Source: Streptomyces atratus (lineage in GTDB: Bacteria > Actinomycetota > Actinomycetes > Streptomycetales > Streptomycetaceae). Taken from it: DNA of 64,000 nt. The translations under genes and the position numbers were made by a program. Below the pieces are notes generated by a model, which saw only the letters and a list, made by a program, of their open reading frames with translations, was not told the origin of the DNA and did no database searches. How positions within the stretch are numbered: position 1 is the stretch's first letter; every line of letters starts with the position of its first letter. The stretch lies in assembly GCF_900119365.1 (NCBI RefSeq), contig NZ_FPJO01000027.1:1-64000 (forward strand). The letters are read 5' to 3'. Positions 8,234 to 19,962 of this stretch are shown here, piece by piece.

Positions 8234-8851
8234 GTGAGAAGCAGCGGCGACGGTACGGCAGCGGGTGGGCCGTATCCGCAGCAGGGGAGTACAGCCGACC
8301 ACACCATCGTGCAACCGGTTCAACCGGCGGCGGTGGTGGGGGGCGGAGTGGCATCGGCCAACGACATCGGCTACCGCGGGCCGACCGCCTGCGCGGCTGC
8401 CGGGATCACCTACCGGCAGCTCGACTACTGGGCGCGCACGGGGCTGGTGGAACCGAGCGTGCGTCCCGCGTACGGCTCCGGCACGCAGCGGCTCTACAGC
8501 TTCCGGGACGTCGTCCTGCTGAAGATCGTGAAGCGCTTCCTGGACACGGGTGTGGCACTCCAGAACATCCGCACCACGGTTCAGCATCTGCGGGCCCGGG
8601 GATTCCAGGACCTGGAGCGGATGACGCTGATGAGCGATGGGGCGACGGTCTACGAGTGCTCCTCGCCCGACGAGGTCGTCAGCCTGCTCCAGGGCGGTCA
8701 GGGAGTCTTCGGTATCGCGGTGGGCGTGGTGTGGCAGGACGTCGACGTTGCTCTCTCGCAGCTGCACGGCGAGCGGGTGGACACCGGGGAGACCCTCATC
8801 GGGAACAACCCGACCGATGAGCTGGCACGGCGGCGCAACCGCGCCGGCTGA
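8234..8851 (+). CDS. MerR family transcriptional regulator (Rv1830-like)
   Basis: A 205-residue regulator. After about 45 disordered residues the MerR helix-turn-helix follows (RGPTACAAAGITYRQLDYWARTGL at about 51-74, broken here into its recognisable parts: AAAGITYRQLDYW), then YGSGTQRLYSFRDVVLLKIVKR and a coiled region. The GTG at 8234 is chosen because GGAGG lies 5 bases upstream (8224-8228) and a promoter ends at 8203. The M. tuberculosis positional equivalent, Rv1830, has been linked to growth and drug tolerance (from memory). No ligand site can be read from the sequence. Confidence 0.84.
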   Translation: MRSSGDGTAAGGPYPQQGSTADHTIVQPVQPAAVVGGGVASANDIGYRGPTACAAAGITYRQLDYWARTGLVEPSVRPAYGSGTQRLYSFRDVVLLKIVKRFLDTGVALQNIRTTVQHLRARGFQDLERMTLMSDGATVYECSSPDEVVSLLQGGQGVFGIAVGVVWQDVDVALSQLHGERVDTGETLIGNNPTDELARRRNRAG

Positions 8852-8917
8852 CCCCGATCCGCCGGACAGGCCCCGGGTCGCGGCGATTGTCAGTGCCGTA
8901 GGGCAGCATCGGTTGAT

Positions 8918-10378
8918 GTGAGAGCCGCGCCCACCATCCTGCATCTGGACATGGATGCCTTCTACGCCTCTGCCGAGCAGGCGGCGAAGCCGAGCCTGCG
9001 CGGCAAGCCGGTCGTGGTGGGCGGGCTGGGGCCGCGCGGAGTCGTCGCCACCGCGTCGTACGAGGCGCGACGCTTCGGGGTGCATTCGGCGATGCCCATG
9101 GCGCAGGCCCGGCGGCTCGCGCCCAACGCGGCGTATCTGGTGCCCCGCTTCCAGCTGTACCGATCGGTGAGCGACCAGGTGATGGAGCTCCTCGCGCGGC
9201 TCTCCCCGCTGGTGGAGCCGCTCAGCCTGGACGAGGCGTTCGTCGACCTGGAGGCCGGTGGGACGGCCGACGACGCGGCTTCGGCTCTGGAGATCGGTGA
9301 GCAGTTGCGTACGGCCATCAGGGCGGTCACCGGGCTCACCGGCTCGGTCGGGCTCGCCGGTTCCAAGATGCTGGCCAAGATCGCTTCGGAGGAGGCGAAG
9401 CCGAACGGTCTGCTGCTGATAGAGCCGGGTACGGAACGGGCCCTGCTCGCTCCCATGTCGGTGCGGATCCTGCCCGGTGTCGGGCCGGCGACGGCGGACC
9501 ATCTGCGCCGTGCCGGGATGACCACGGTCGACGACCTGGTCGAGGCCGGCGAGGACGAGCTCGTACGCCTGCTGGGGAAGGCGCACGGCGGCTCGCTCCA
9601 CCGGATGGCGTTCGGCCACGACGACCGGCCGGTGGTCGCGGAGCGGGACGCGAAGTCGGTGTCGGTCGAGGACACCTTCGACGCCGACCTGCACGACCGG
9701 GTGCGGATCCGGACGGAGGTCGAGCGGCTGGCCGACCGGTGCGTACAGCGGCTGCGGGGCGCGGGGCGGTCCGGGCGGACGGTGGTGCTGAAGGTGCGCC
9801 GGTACGACTTCTCGACGCTCACGAGGTCCGAGACGCTCCGTGGGCCCACGGACGACCCCACGGTGGTCCGTGAGGCCGCCGCACGCCTCCTGGAGGCCGT
9901 GGACACCACCGGAGGCGTCCGGCTCCTGGGAGTGGGCGTGACGGGGCTCGCCGACTACACGCAGGAGGACCTCTTCGCCCAGGCCGCCGGTGAACAGGCC
10001 GCGACCGAGGAAGCGGCCGAGGATGGGGCACCGGCCGGGGACGACACGTCCGGGCCGCCGGGCGATCTCGGGGCGGAGGACCGGGAGACCGCCGTGCAGC
10101 GCGCCGCCCGGCGCTGGCCCGCCGGGCACGACGTACGCCATGACACATACGGCCACGGTTGGGTGCAGGGCAGCGGCGTCGGCCGGGTGACGGTGCGGTT
10201 CGAGGAGCCCGAGTCGGCGCCCGGACGGGTGCGTACGTTCCGGATCGACGACCCGGAGCTCCGGACCGCCGATCCGCTGCCCCTTGTGCGGGACCCGGCG
10301 GACTACTCGTCCTGGCCGGCCAGTCTGCCGAACTCCCGGTCCGAGCCGGCCGGCTCGGACCGGGAGTCCAGACCGTAG
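8918..10378 (+). CDS. dinB: DNA polymerase IV (Y-family translesion polymerase)
   Basis: A 486-residue error-prone polymerase. The palm motif HLDMDAFYASAE lies at 9-20 and the catalytic SLDEAFVD near 103-110. The fingers/palm segment continues to about 240, with helix-hairpin-helix GVGPATADHLR (about 188-198), and the little-finger domain runs to about 350. Residues 350-486 are a longer, poorly conserved tail rich in A, E and D, containing a Gly/Trp segment (TYGHGWVQGSGVGRVTVRFE) typical of Streptomyces members. The GTG at 8918 is used because the DMDAFY motif needs a short N-terminus. The 3' end overlaps the convergent PRC gene by 76 bases. Confidence 0.92.
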   Translation: MRAAPTILHLDMDAFYASAEQAAKPSLRGKPVVVGGLGPRGVVATASYEARRFGVHSAMPMAQARRLAPNAAYLVPRFQLYRSVSDQVMELLARLSPLVEPLSLDEAFVDLEAGGTADDAASALEIGEQLRTAIRAVTGLTGSVGLAGSKMLAKIASEEAKPNGLLLIEPGTERALLAPMSVRILPGVGPATADHLRRAGMTTVDDLVEAGEDELVRLLGKAHGGSLHRMAFGHDDRPVVAERDAKSVSVEDTFDADLHDRVRIRTEVERLADRCVQRLRGAGRSGRTVVLKVRRYDFSTLTRSETLRGPTDDPTVVREAAARLLEAVDTTGGVRLLGVGVTGLADYTQEDLFAQAAGEQAATEEAAEDGAPAGDDTSGPPGDLGAEDRETAVQRAARRWPAGHDVRHDTYGHGWVQGSGVGRVTVRFEEPESAPGRVRTFRIDDPELRTADPLPLVRDPADYSSWPASLPNSRSEPAGSDRESRP

Positions 10379-10671
10379 TGCCGGTAGAGCTGGAGCTCCT
10401 GTTCCGGTGAGAGATGGCGGCCTACGCCGAAGTCGGGCGCGTCCTTGATCAGCGCGCGGTCGAAGGGGATGCGGAGCGAATCCTCCACGAATTCGCTGGG
10501 TTCCAGCGGGACGAACGCGTCCCGGCTGAAGAGTCCGGTACGTACGGCAGCCCACTCGGGCACTCCGGTCGCGTCGTCGAGATACACCTCGTCCACGGTC
10601 CCGATCTTGGTGCCCTTGCGGTCGAACGCCTTGCGGCCGATCAGGCTGCGCGGATCGATGTCGGTCTGCAC
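10303..10671 (-). CDS. PRC-barrel domain protein
   Basis: A 122-residue soluble protein with an N-terminal PRC-barrel (DPRSLIGRKAFDRKGTKIG, then VDEVYLDDATG, about residues 5-70) and a C-terminal segment with LSPEQELQLYRHYGL. PRC barrels occur in ribosome maturation proteins and photosynthetic reaction centres, but for this small stand-alone type no function is known. The GTG at 10671 is preferred over GTG 10683, because a GGGAGGG RBS lies between the two. The gene converges on dinB and both coding regions run across a perfect palindrome. Confidence 0.72.
   Translation of the reverse strand: MQTDIDPRSLIGRKAFDRKGTKIGTVDEVYLDDATGVPEWAAVRTGLFSRDAFVPLEPSEFVEDSLRIPFDRALIKDAPDFGVGRHLSPEQELQLYRHYGLDSRSEPAGSDREFGRLAGQDE
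10332..10367. repeat. Perfect 36-bp palindrome in overlapping 3' ends
   Basis: ACTCCCGGTCCGAGCCGG is followed immediately by its exact reverse complement. The palindrome lies in the last codons of dinB (plus strand) and in the PRC gene (minus strand). Because of its phase both strands encode the same peptide, RSEPAGSDRE. It could act as a bidirectional transcription terminator, but no T-run follows on either side. Confidence 0.9.
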
Positions 10672-10766
10672 GGTCCCTCCCACTGGTCGCGGCTACTCCA
10701 CAAGCACTACAAAAGGGCAGATCCGAGTGGTTGGCCACTCGAGAAATCAGCCATGAACCCCGCTGG

Positions 10767-10772
10767 TAGGCT
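10767..10772 (+). promoter_or_regulatory. Candidate -10 of the glycine riboswitch / gcvP transcript
   Basis: TAGGCT fits TANNNT and lies about 15 bases before the conserved start of the riboswitch, which places the transcript start near 10779. The -35 region at the right distance is not recognisable. Confidence 0.4.
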
Positions 10773-10787
10773 GGTGATGGCCGCTGA

Positions 10788-11013
10788 CCCCGTGCGGGAG
10801 AGTCCTCCGGAGCTGATCCGAAGGCGCCGAAGGAGCAAATCCTCCCCGGAATCTCTCAGGCCCCCGTACCGCACGGACGAGGTCACTCTGGAAAGCAGGG
10901 CGGGTCACGTGCGGCCGAGTGCCGGTGCGAGTCCCTTCCTCACCGACGGTGAAAGCCGGTACGCCGCAGGGCGCGCCGGTGAAGCTCTCAGGTCGAGATG
11001 ACAGAGGGGGAGG
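10788..11013 (+). promoter_or_regulatory. Tandem glycine riboswitch (gcvT element)
   Basis: Two aptamer-like units precede gcvP. The first (about 10790-10905) has GGGAGAG, the CGCCGAAGGAGCAAA core, CTCTCAGGC and a GTCACTCTGGAAAGCAG end. The second (about 10925-11013) has GACGGTGAAAGCC, GAAGCTCTCAGG and the closing GACAGAGGGGG. These are the hallmarks of the glycine-binding tandem riboswitch, which in other bacteria turns on glycine cleavage genes when glycine binds. The spacing to the gcvP start is 62 bases. Exact ends are estimated. Confidence 0.9.
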
Positions 11014-11075
11014 CCGTTCGGGCACCCGCGCCGTGGTGCCCCTCGCAGGTCGTGACAGACCAGGAGGCCTCCACC

Positions 11076-13961
<2,886 letters not shown>

Positions 13962-13996
13962 GCGATGAGCGTGACCGCGTGACGCGGACATGCGTC

Positions 13997-14030
13997 GGGG
14001 CCGGTTCGGAGATTTCTCCGGGCCGGCCCC
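13997..14030 (+). terminator. Terminator-like hairpin after gcvP
   Basis: GGGGCCGG pairs with CCGGCCCC, with a further CGGAG/CTCCG pairing inside and an ATTT loop, 36 bases after the gcvP stop codon. It is a GC-rich stem without a strong T-run, as is usual in Streptomyces. Confidence 0.65.
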
Positions 14031-14048
14031 TGCTCGTACCGGCCGCGG

Positions 14049-14255
14049 TCAGGCGGCCTTCATCACCCGGTCGGTCCCCAGGGGCCGGTGCGGAGCGATG
14101 ATCTGACCGTCCGGGAGCAGCTCACCGGTGTCCTCGAAGAGCAGGACTCCGTTGCACAGCAGGCTCCAGCCCTGTTCCGGGTGGTGCGCCGTCAGGCGGG
14201 CGGCTTCCCGGTCGGCTGAGTCGGCGGTCGGGCATGGTGGCTGGTGCTGGCACAT
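14049..14255 (-). CDS. Small conserved Streptomyces protein (DUF5999-like)
   Basis: A 68-residue protein beginning MCQHQPPCP and containing GWSLLCNGVLLFEDTGELLPDG. The spacing of the cysteines in the first nine residues (C2, C8), plus one near residue 33, could bind a metal, but this is inference. I recognise the pattern as the short DUF5999-type protein found widely in Streptomyces, with no known function. The internal ATG at 14255 is preferred over ATG 14312, because homologues as I recall them begin MCQHQP. A weak GAAAG lies upstream. Confidence 0.7.
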   Translation of the reverse strand: MCQHQPPCPTADSADREAARLTAHHPEQGWSLLCNGVLLFEDTGELLPDGQIIAPHRPLGTDRVMKAA

Positions 14256-14571
14256 GGCTGGGTTCTTTCGCTGCGTTGTAGTGAATGTCCTGCGGCTGGA
14301 TGAGGTGTTCATGGCCGCCCCCCGTATCGATCGGTCCGGTCCCAGTGTTGCCCCACGGGCGTCAATCCGCAGGGATTTCGCAGCAGCACTTCTCCTTACC
14401 CGCAGGACGCATCACCCGCGCGGACGGTTCACCGTAATTGCACTGTCCCTTCGGGTGGTTCGGGGTGGTCAGTACGGGCTAGTCCGGACGGGCACGGAGT
14501 GCGCCCCTCCAGCACTGTGCCCCGCGACCGGGTACGGCGGCGGGGCACAGGGCAGGTGCGGGGTCCGGGTC

Positions 14572-15165
14572 TCAGGCCGGTGATCCGAGCAGGGGGCCGG
14601 GGCCGGGGGTGATGCGCAGCGTCATCACGCGGAGCAGATCGGCGACCCGGTGCGGGCGGTGTGCCGCGATACCCGGTGGGGCGGGAGCCAGCGGAACCAG
14701 TAGGTCGGCGGGGGCGAGCACGCCACCGGAGGCGTCGGCCTCGATGTCGCCGTGCAGCCACAGCGCCAGCATGTAGAGCTCCGGGATGGACAGCAGTCGC
14801 GGCTGGTAGGACGCTGTCACTGTCTCGGCCTGGCGCAGGGCGAGTTCGGTCGAGGCGATGTAGGGGCCTTCGAAGAAGTGCGAGAAGGCCCAGCCGTCCG
14901 GAGTGAGCATGGTGTCCGCCGCGGCGACGGCCTGTTCCGGGGTGCGGATCAGGAACCGCCACCCGGCGAGCCGGGTGGCGGGAGCGAGTCCGTTCGGGCC
15001 GATCCGCTCCAGTACGTGGACGGGGAGCGGGAGTTCGGGGCTCAGTGGCCCCTGGGCGGACCGGAGGGCGGGTGTGCGGGCTTCACGGACCGCGGTGGGT
15101 GAACCGAGTGCCGTGAGAACGCTGCGCAGAGCGGGCACGGGAGCCGGGGGAACATGCAGCGGCAT
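14572..15165 (-). CDS. Conserved hypothetical protein
   Basis: A 197-residue protein that I do not recognise. It is rich in Pro, Ala and Leu, has no clear membrane segment, and has a central conserved-looking block (GWAFSHFFEGPYIASTELALRQ in two parts, and LSIPELYMLALWLHGD). The start at 15165 is chosen for a GAGAGG RBS about 9 bases upstream. It is read away from the GCS2 ligase gene across a 481-base intergenic region. Third-position GC is high, which supports real coding. Confidence 0.6.
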   Translation of the reverse strand: MPLHVPPAPVPALRSVLTALGSPTAVREARTPALRSAQGPLSPELPLPVHVLERIGPNGLAPATRLAGWRFLIRTPEQAVAAADTMLTPDGWAFSHFFEGPYIASTELALRQAETVTASYQPRLLSIPELYMLALWLHGDIEADASGGVLAPADLLVPLAPAPPGIAAHRPHRVADLLRVMTLRITPGPGPLLGSPA

Positions 15166-15646
15166 AGTGGGTCGCCTCTCACTTCGGAGACACGGTGGTG
15201 CGTGGGCGGGTGCAGACGGCGCTGTCGGCATGCGGGGCCAGAGGAGGCCGGTGACTGGGCCGGTGCGTCAACTCTCTGCCTCGTCCGCGGAGTTTATACG
15301 ACACGTGTTCACGCGGTGATTCCACTAGCCGTCGCAGGCATTGCCGACAAGGCGGTATCAAGACTTTATTATGCGGAGAATCTGCTGATTCTGTGTCAGC
15401 GGCGCAGCCACCGCCAGGGATTTTTCCCTGGGCGCGGACGGCCGAAACGCGTCGGCGTTTTCACCGGCGCCTGGCGGGGAAACCGTAGGCCGCATCATGC
15501 CCATGGAATGTGCCCCGGGCTTCGCCCTCAGATTACTGGGTCCACCGCGTTCTCGTGGGCGTTATGGATCACCCCGCCTGGGCATTATCGATCGTGACGC
15601 GAGCGGTCTGGGCCGCGGGCCGCCCACTTGAGGGAGGGACGCTCCG
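15166..15646. other. 481-base divergent intergenic region
   Basis: This stretch is noticeably more AT-rich than the rest of the window (for example TTTATTATG near 15366). It holds a short perfect hairpin CCAGGGA/TCCCTGG with a T-rich loop at 15414-15431. The open frame across it on the plus strand has poor codon bias and I do not accept it as a gene. It presumably contains the divergent promoters for the genes at 15165 and 15647, but I cannot place them. Confidence 0.5.
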
Positions 15647-17152
15647 ATGGGGGAGAAGGTCGTGGCGGGCGCCTTTGACCTGTCCGATCGGCAGGGGTAC
15701 CGGAAGAAGCTCCACCAGTGCCTGGAGGGACTGGAGAGGCTTCTTGCGGAGCGGAGGTTCGACCGGCCGCGCAACCTCATGGGCGTGGAGATCGAGCTGA
15801 ATCTCGCGGGCGCCGACGGCATGCCGAAGATGATGAATGCGGAGGTTCTCCCACGCATCGCGAGCCGTGATTTCCAGACCGAACTCGGGATGTTCAATTT
15901 GGAGGTGAACATAGTCCCGCACCGTCTGGGCGGGCGTGTTTTCGATCAGCTGGCCGAGGAGCTCAGGGCCGGGCTCGGATATGCCCACCGGAAGGCGGGC
16001 GAGGTCGATGCCGGGATCATGATGATCGGTATTCTGCCCACCCTGCGCCACGATGACCTCGTCCTGGCGAACCTCTCGGACGTGGACCGCTACACACTGC
16101 TGAACGATCAAATGGTGGCCGCACGGGGCGAGGATTTCTCCCTCGATATCCAGGGCGTGGAGCGACTGGTCTCCACCTCCGCCTCGATCACCCCCGAGGC
16201 CGCCTGCACCTCGGTCCAGCTCCATCTGCAGGTGACGCCGGGGCGATTCGCGGCCGTGTGGAACGCGGCCCAGGCCGTCGCCGGTGTCCAGATCGCACTC
16301 GGTGCCAACTCGCCCTTCCTGTTCGGCAAGGAGCTCTGGCGGGAATCGCGGCCGCCGCTCTTCCAACAGGCCACCGACACCCGGCCGCCCGAACTCCAGA
16401 ACCAGGGAGTGCGGCCCAGGACCTGGTTCGGTGAGCGGTGGATCGGCTCGGCGTACGAACTCTTCGAGGAGAACCTGCGCTACTTCCCGCCGCTGCTCCC
16501 GATCTGCGACGAGGAGGAACCGCTGCGGGTCCTCGACGAGGGCGGGGTGCCGCGGCTGCAGGAACTGGTGCTCCACAACGGGACGGTCTACCGCTGGAAC
16601 CGGCCGGTGTACGGCCTGGTGGACGGCGTACCCCATCTGCGGGTGGAGAACCGGGTCCTGCCCGCCGGGCCCACCGTCACCGATCTGATCGCCAACGCGG
16701 CGCTGTACTACGGGCTCGTGCGGGCACTCGCCGAGGAGTCCCGTCCGGTGTGGAGCAGGCTGCCGTTCGCCGCGGCGGAGGAGAACTTCGACACCGCGTG
16801 CCGTCTGGGCATCGACGCGGAGTTGACCTGGCCGCGTCCCGGCCGTGCGGGCGGGCTGACCCGGGTGCCGGTCGTCAAGCTCGTACGGGACGAACTGCTG
16901 CCGCTGGCTGCCGCGGGGCTCGATGCCTGGAACATCGAGCCCGCGGACCGCGACCGGTATCTCGGGGTCATCGAGGAGCGCTGCAAGCGCCGGGTGAACG
17001 GGGCGTCCTGGCAGGCGGACACCTACCACCGGGCACGGGAGGCCGGGCTGGGGAGGCACACGGCGCTGGCCGCGACCACCCGGCGGTACGCCGAACTGAT
17101 GCACAGCGGGGAGCCCGTGCACAGCTGGCCGGCCGGTGCCCCGAAGCCGTGA
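15647..17152 (+). CDS. Glutamate-cysteine ligase family 2 (GCS2)-type protein
   Basis: A 501-residue cytosolic protein of the carboxylate-amine ligase/GCS2 family. The glutamate-binding start MGVEIELNL (about 45-53) and the ELGMFNLEVNIVP strand (about 79-91) are characteristic, as are GANSPFLFG and RVENRVLPAGPT. Actinobacteria make mycothiol rather than glutathione, so the substrate is probably not simply Glu plus Cys. Streptomyces members are generally annotated only by family. GGGAGGG lies 7-13 bases before the ATG. It is transcribed alone and converges on the VWA protein gene. Confidence 0.78.
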   Translation: MGEKVVAGAFDLSDRQGYRKKLHQCLEGLERLLAERRFDRPRNLMGVEIELNLAGADGMPKMMNAEVLPRIASRDFQTELGMFNLEVNIVPHRLGGRVFDQLAEELRAGLGYAHRKAGEVDAGIMMIGILPTLRHDDLVLANLSDVDRYTLLNDQMVAARGEDFSLDIQGVERLVSTSASITPEAACTSVQLHLQVTPGRFAAVWNAAQAVAGVQIALGANSPFLFGKELWRESRPPLFQQATDTRPPELQNQGVRPRTWFGERWIGSAYELFEENLRYFPPLLPICDEEEPLRVLDEGGVPRLQELVLHNGTVYRWNRPVYGLVDGVPHLRVENRVLPAGPTVTDLIANAALYYGLVRALAEESRPVWSRLPFAAAEENFDTACRLGIDAELTWPRPGRAGGLTRVPVVKLVRDELLPLAAAGLDAWNIEPADRDRYLGVIEERCKRRVNGASWQADTYHRAREAGLGRHTALAATTRRYAELMHSGEPVHSWPAGAPKP

Positions 17153-17170
17153 CCCCGGCGCTCGTCCGGG

Positions 17171-18961
17171 CTACTCCTGGGCGGCGTGACTGCTCTGACC
17201 GGCCGTCATGATGGCCTGCAGGATCACCGTCTGGATCTCGGCCGGGTCGATGACCTGGTAGCCGCCACCGCCGGTCACCTCCGCTATCTCGTTCACCTCC
17301 TCGCGGTCCGCCTCGGGACCGACCGCGATGGCCAGCAGCGGCACCGGGCGCTCCGGGTCGGCGATCCGCTTCAGTTCCGCGATCAGGGCACTGCGGGAGA
17401 TGGAGAGACTGTCCTGGTTCGATCCGTCGGTGAGGATCACGACCGCGTTGAACTTGCCCTTCACATAGGTCGCCTGCGCGTCCTTGTAGGCGGCCAGCAT
17501 GGTGTCGTACAGACCGGTCGCACCGCCCGGCACGGGCTTCAGCGCCGCGAAGGCCGCGGCCAGCTTCTCGCGATGGGTGCTGCCGCCCTTCGCCGGGTCG
17601 CCCAGCCGGGTGGCCGGCACCAGTTTGCGGTAGTCCTTGTCGCCGTCGAGCGTGGTGGCGAACTCCCAGAGCCCGATCTCGTCGTTCGGGGTGAACTGGT
17701 TGAGGGCCTGGATCAGGGACGCCTTGGTGACGTCCATCCGGGACTGGTTGCGCCCGGGGACGATCGTGGCCATGGACCCCGACGCGTCGACGACCGTGGT
17801 CAGCCGGGCGCTCTGCACCGTGATCGTCCACAGGCCGAGCGTCTGCTGGAGCGCCTCGGCGGTCGGTGCGGCGGCGGCCGAGGTGGCGTACGGCTGGGGC
17901 TTCCTGCCGCCCGCCGGTGCGACCACCGACTCCCCGGCCGTGCCGTCGACGTCCCGGAAGCCGCTCTTCGCCAGGACGTCCTGCGCACCGGGTTCGTTCA
18001 GCAGCGTCATGAACCGCAGCGCTGCCCGGCTCTCGGACGTGTTCATCCGGCTCTCGTCGACCAGGGTGTACGGATAGTTGAGGAGCGGGGTGCCGTCCTT
18101 GGGGTAGAAGAGGTCGAGCTTTCCGCCGCCGGTCGCCTCCGCGTTGTGGGCGAACGCGGCCTGCTCGGAGAGGAGTACCGCCTGGTTGCGCTCCGGATTG
18201 CCCTGTTCGGCGCCCGAATCGCTCTGCGCCAGTGTCTCCAGCACCTGGTTGTCACCGTCCGACATGCGCTGCGCGAGCAGCTTGGCGGTCGCCGCGACCC
18301 TGGTGTCGCTGTCTCCGCCCTGCTTCTCGGAGGACGCGCCGATGCTGGTGAGCGCCAGCAGGCCGGTGGCGCTGCGTGCCGGGTCGGCCGCGCCGAGGCG
18401 GACCTTGTCCGACTTCATGGCCGCGGCCGTCAGCTCCGCCCAGGAGTACTTCTTCTTCGGCCAGCCGAGGCTCCTGGCTGCGGACGGCACCATGGCCAGG
18501 GTCACGGGGGAGGACGCGACGGAATCGCCCGGTGTGATCGGGACGCCGTCACCGGAGCCCTTGGCCCGGTCGACCCAGAGGTCGGAGTCGGGCAGCCAGA
18601 CCTGGAAGTCCGGGGTGCGGGCGTCGCTGGAGAGGGTGTCGGCGACCTTGTAGGAGTCGCGGGCGACCACTGTCACGTACAGGCAGCGACCGTCGGAACG
18701 CACCTCGTCCTTGCGCGCCTTGTCGGCGACGGCGCGAATGGAGGGCGCGATGTCCGGCGACGCCATCATGGACAGATGCACGGCCGAGTCCTCGCAGTTC
18801 TTGGAGAACGACAGCAGGCCGCCCTGTGCCGCGACAGCCGTCCCCGCCGCCACCGCGAGTACGAGCGTGGTCGCGATCGCGACGGTGCGCCGGCGCCGCG
18901 GCGGTGATCCGTCCCCGCTTCCTTCTCCGGCGTACTCGTCGGGCAAGCTGTGACGTCCCAT
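17171..18961 (-). CDS. Secreted/anchored substrate-binding plus VWA-domain protein
   Basis: A 596-residue extracytoplasmic protein. After an RRRR-preceded hydrophobic segment (TVAIATTLVLAVAAGTAVAA, about 25-44) comes a periplasmic-binding-like domain (about 55-360, including AVHLSMMASPDIAPSI). A von Willebrand A domain follows (about 390-590) with an intact MIDAS DASGS at its first strand and VVILTDGSNQ further on. Such fusions are found across Streptomyces and are presumed to bind a ligand and an envelope partner, but the role is unknown. The start at 18961 is supported by AAGGAGG about 14 bases upstream. The extra 29 N-terminal codons are unlikely. Confidence 0.8.
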   Translation of the reverse strand: MGRHSLPDEYAGEGSGDGSPPRRRRTVAIATTLVLAVAAGTAVAAQGGLLSFSKNCEDSAVHLSMMASPDIAPSIRAVADKARKDEVRSDGRCLYVTVVARDSYKVADTLSSDARTPDFQVWLPDSDLWVDRAKGSGDGVPITPGDSVASSPVTLAMVPSAARSLGWPKKKYSWAELTAAAMKSDKVRLGAADPARSATGLLALTSIGASSEKQGGDSDTRVAATAKLLAQRMSDGDNQVLETLAQSDSGAEQGNPERNQAVLLSEQAAFAHNAEATGGGKLDLFYPKDGTPLLNYPYTLVDESRMNTSESRAALRFMTLLNEPGAQDVLAKSGFRDVDGTAGESVVAPAGGRKPQPYATSAAAAPTAEALQQTLGLWTITVQSARLTTVVDASGSMATIVPGRNQSRMDVTKASLIQALNQFTPNDEIGLWEFATTLDGDKDYRKLVPATRLGDPAKGGSTHREKLAAAFAALKPVPGGATGLYDTMLAAYKDAQATYVKGKFNAVVILTDGSNQDSLSISRSALIAELKRIADPERPVPLLAIAVGPEADREEVNEIAEVTGGGGYQVIDPAEIQTVILQAIMTAGQSSHAAQE

Positions 18962-19100
18962 GTCGGTGGTGCCCCTCCTTGAGGATGAACAAGGAAAAGG
19001 GGGACCACACCATCGGCAATGGTGGTTGTCCCCCGGCCTGTCGCGCATGATCTTCGTACCTGCATTCGAGACCCTAGCCGGACGGGGAGCAGGGTGGGGT

Positions 19101-19925
19101 GTGAATGCACAACTGAAGGCAGGTGTACAGGTGGAGGCGGGGCTTGTGGCTGATTCTTTCCCTCGGGAGGCTGTTCCGCGACGGATTCTTCGGTCCGAAA
19201 CGGTCCTCGTACTGGCTCTCTCGCTGGGCGCCAGCGGGGTGTCTGCCCTGATCAGTTTTGTCGGATCGCTGACGAAACCAGGGGGTTTGAAGGATCAGGC
19301 CGCGACCCTGAACAGTTCGTATGCCCCAGGGCGTCCATGGCTGGATCTCGCCTGGCAACTCTTCGGTATCGCGACCGCTCTGGTGCCTGTCGCCCTGGTC
19401 GCGCATCTGCTGACAAGGGAAGGCGCGGGCCTCAGGTCCATCGGTTTCGATCGCACCAGGCCGTGGCCGGACCTGGGGCGCGGCACGTTGATCGCGGCGG
19501 GCATCGGAAGCGCCGGTCTCGCCTTCTATCTGGTGGCCCGGGCAGCCGGATTCAACCTGACAGTGGTCCCGGAGTCGCTGCCCGACGTGTGGTGGAAATT
19601 CCCGGTCCTGATCCTGTCAGCGATCCAGAACTCCGTGGTGGAGGAAGTGGTCGTTGTCGGGTATCTGCTGCGCAGACTGGGACAGTTGGGGTGGACGCCG
19701 ACGGCCGCCCTGGTCGCCAGTTCGGTGCTGCGCGGTTCGTACCACTTGTATCAGGGGATCGGCGGCTTCATCGGCAACATGGTGATGGGCGTCGTCTTCG
19801 TGCTGCTGTACCGGCGCTGGGGGCGGGTCGGGCCGCTGGTCGCGGCGCATGCGCTGCTGGACATCGGGGCGTTCATCGGATATGCCCTGCTGGCGGGGAA
19901 GGTGGGCTGGCTGCCCACACCGTGA
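19101..19925 (+). CDS. CPBP family intramembrane metalloprotease
   Basis: A protein of about 274 residues with about eight hydrophobic helices. The CPBP/Abi motifs are present in modified form: EE in SVVEEVVVVGYLLRRL (motif 1, with the usual Arg replaced), RGSYHLYQG (motif 2 His) and HALLDIGAF (motif 3 His/Asp). Members include CAAX-type prenyl proteases and Abi immunity proteins. The substrate here is unknown. The start is uncertain. GTG 19101 has a G-rich upstream region, while GTG 19131 would remove ten residues. It is divergent from the VWA gene and convergent with the PhzF gene. Confidence 0.75.
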   Translation: MNAQLKAGVQVEAGLVADSFPREAVPRRILRSETVLVLALSLGASGVSALISFVGSLTKPGGLKDQAATLNSSYAPGRPWLDLAWQLFGIATALVPVALVAHLLTREGAGLRSIGFDRTRPWPDLGRGTLIAAGIGSAGLAFYLVARAAGFNLTVVPESLPDVWWKFPVLILSAIQNSVVEEVVVVGYLLRRLGQLGWTPTAALVASSVLRGSYHLYQGIGGFIGNMVMGVVFVLLYRRWGRVGPLVAAHALLDIGAFIGYALLAGKVGWLPTP

Positions 19926-19962
19926 GGGTGAGCAGCCCTGTACGGCCTCCCGCGCGCGGGCT

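Noticed and set aside
8216..10738. 840-residue minus-strand open frame across MerR and dinB
   Set aside because: Composition is that of a GC-rich antisense shadow (Arg, Pro, Gly, His and Gln), with no domain and no RBS. The plus-strand genes are certain.
15154..15597. 147-residue plus-strand open frame in the AT-richer intergenic region
   Set aside because: Codon bias is poor, no RBS is present, and it overlaps the minus-strand gene start.
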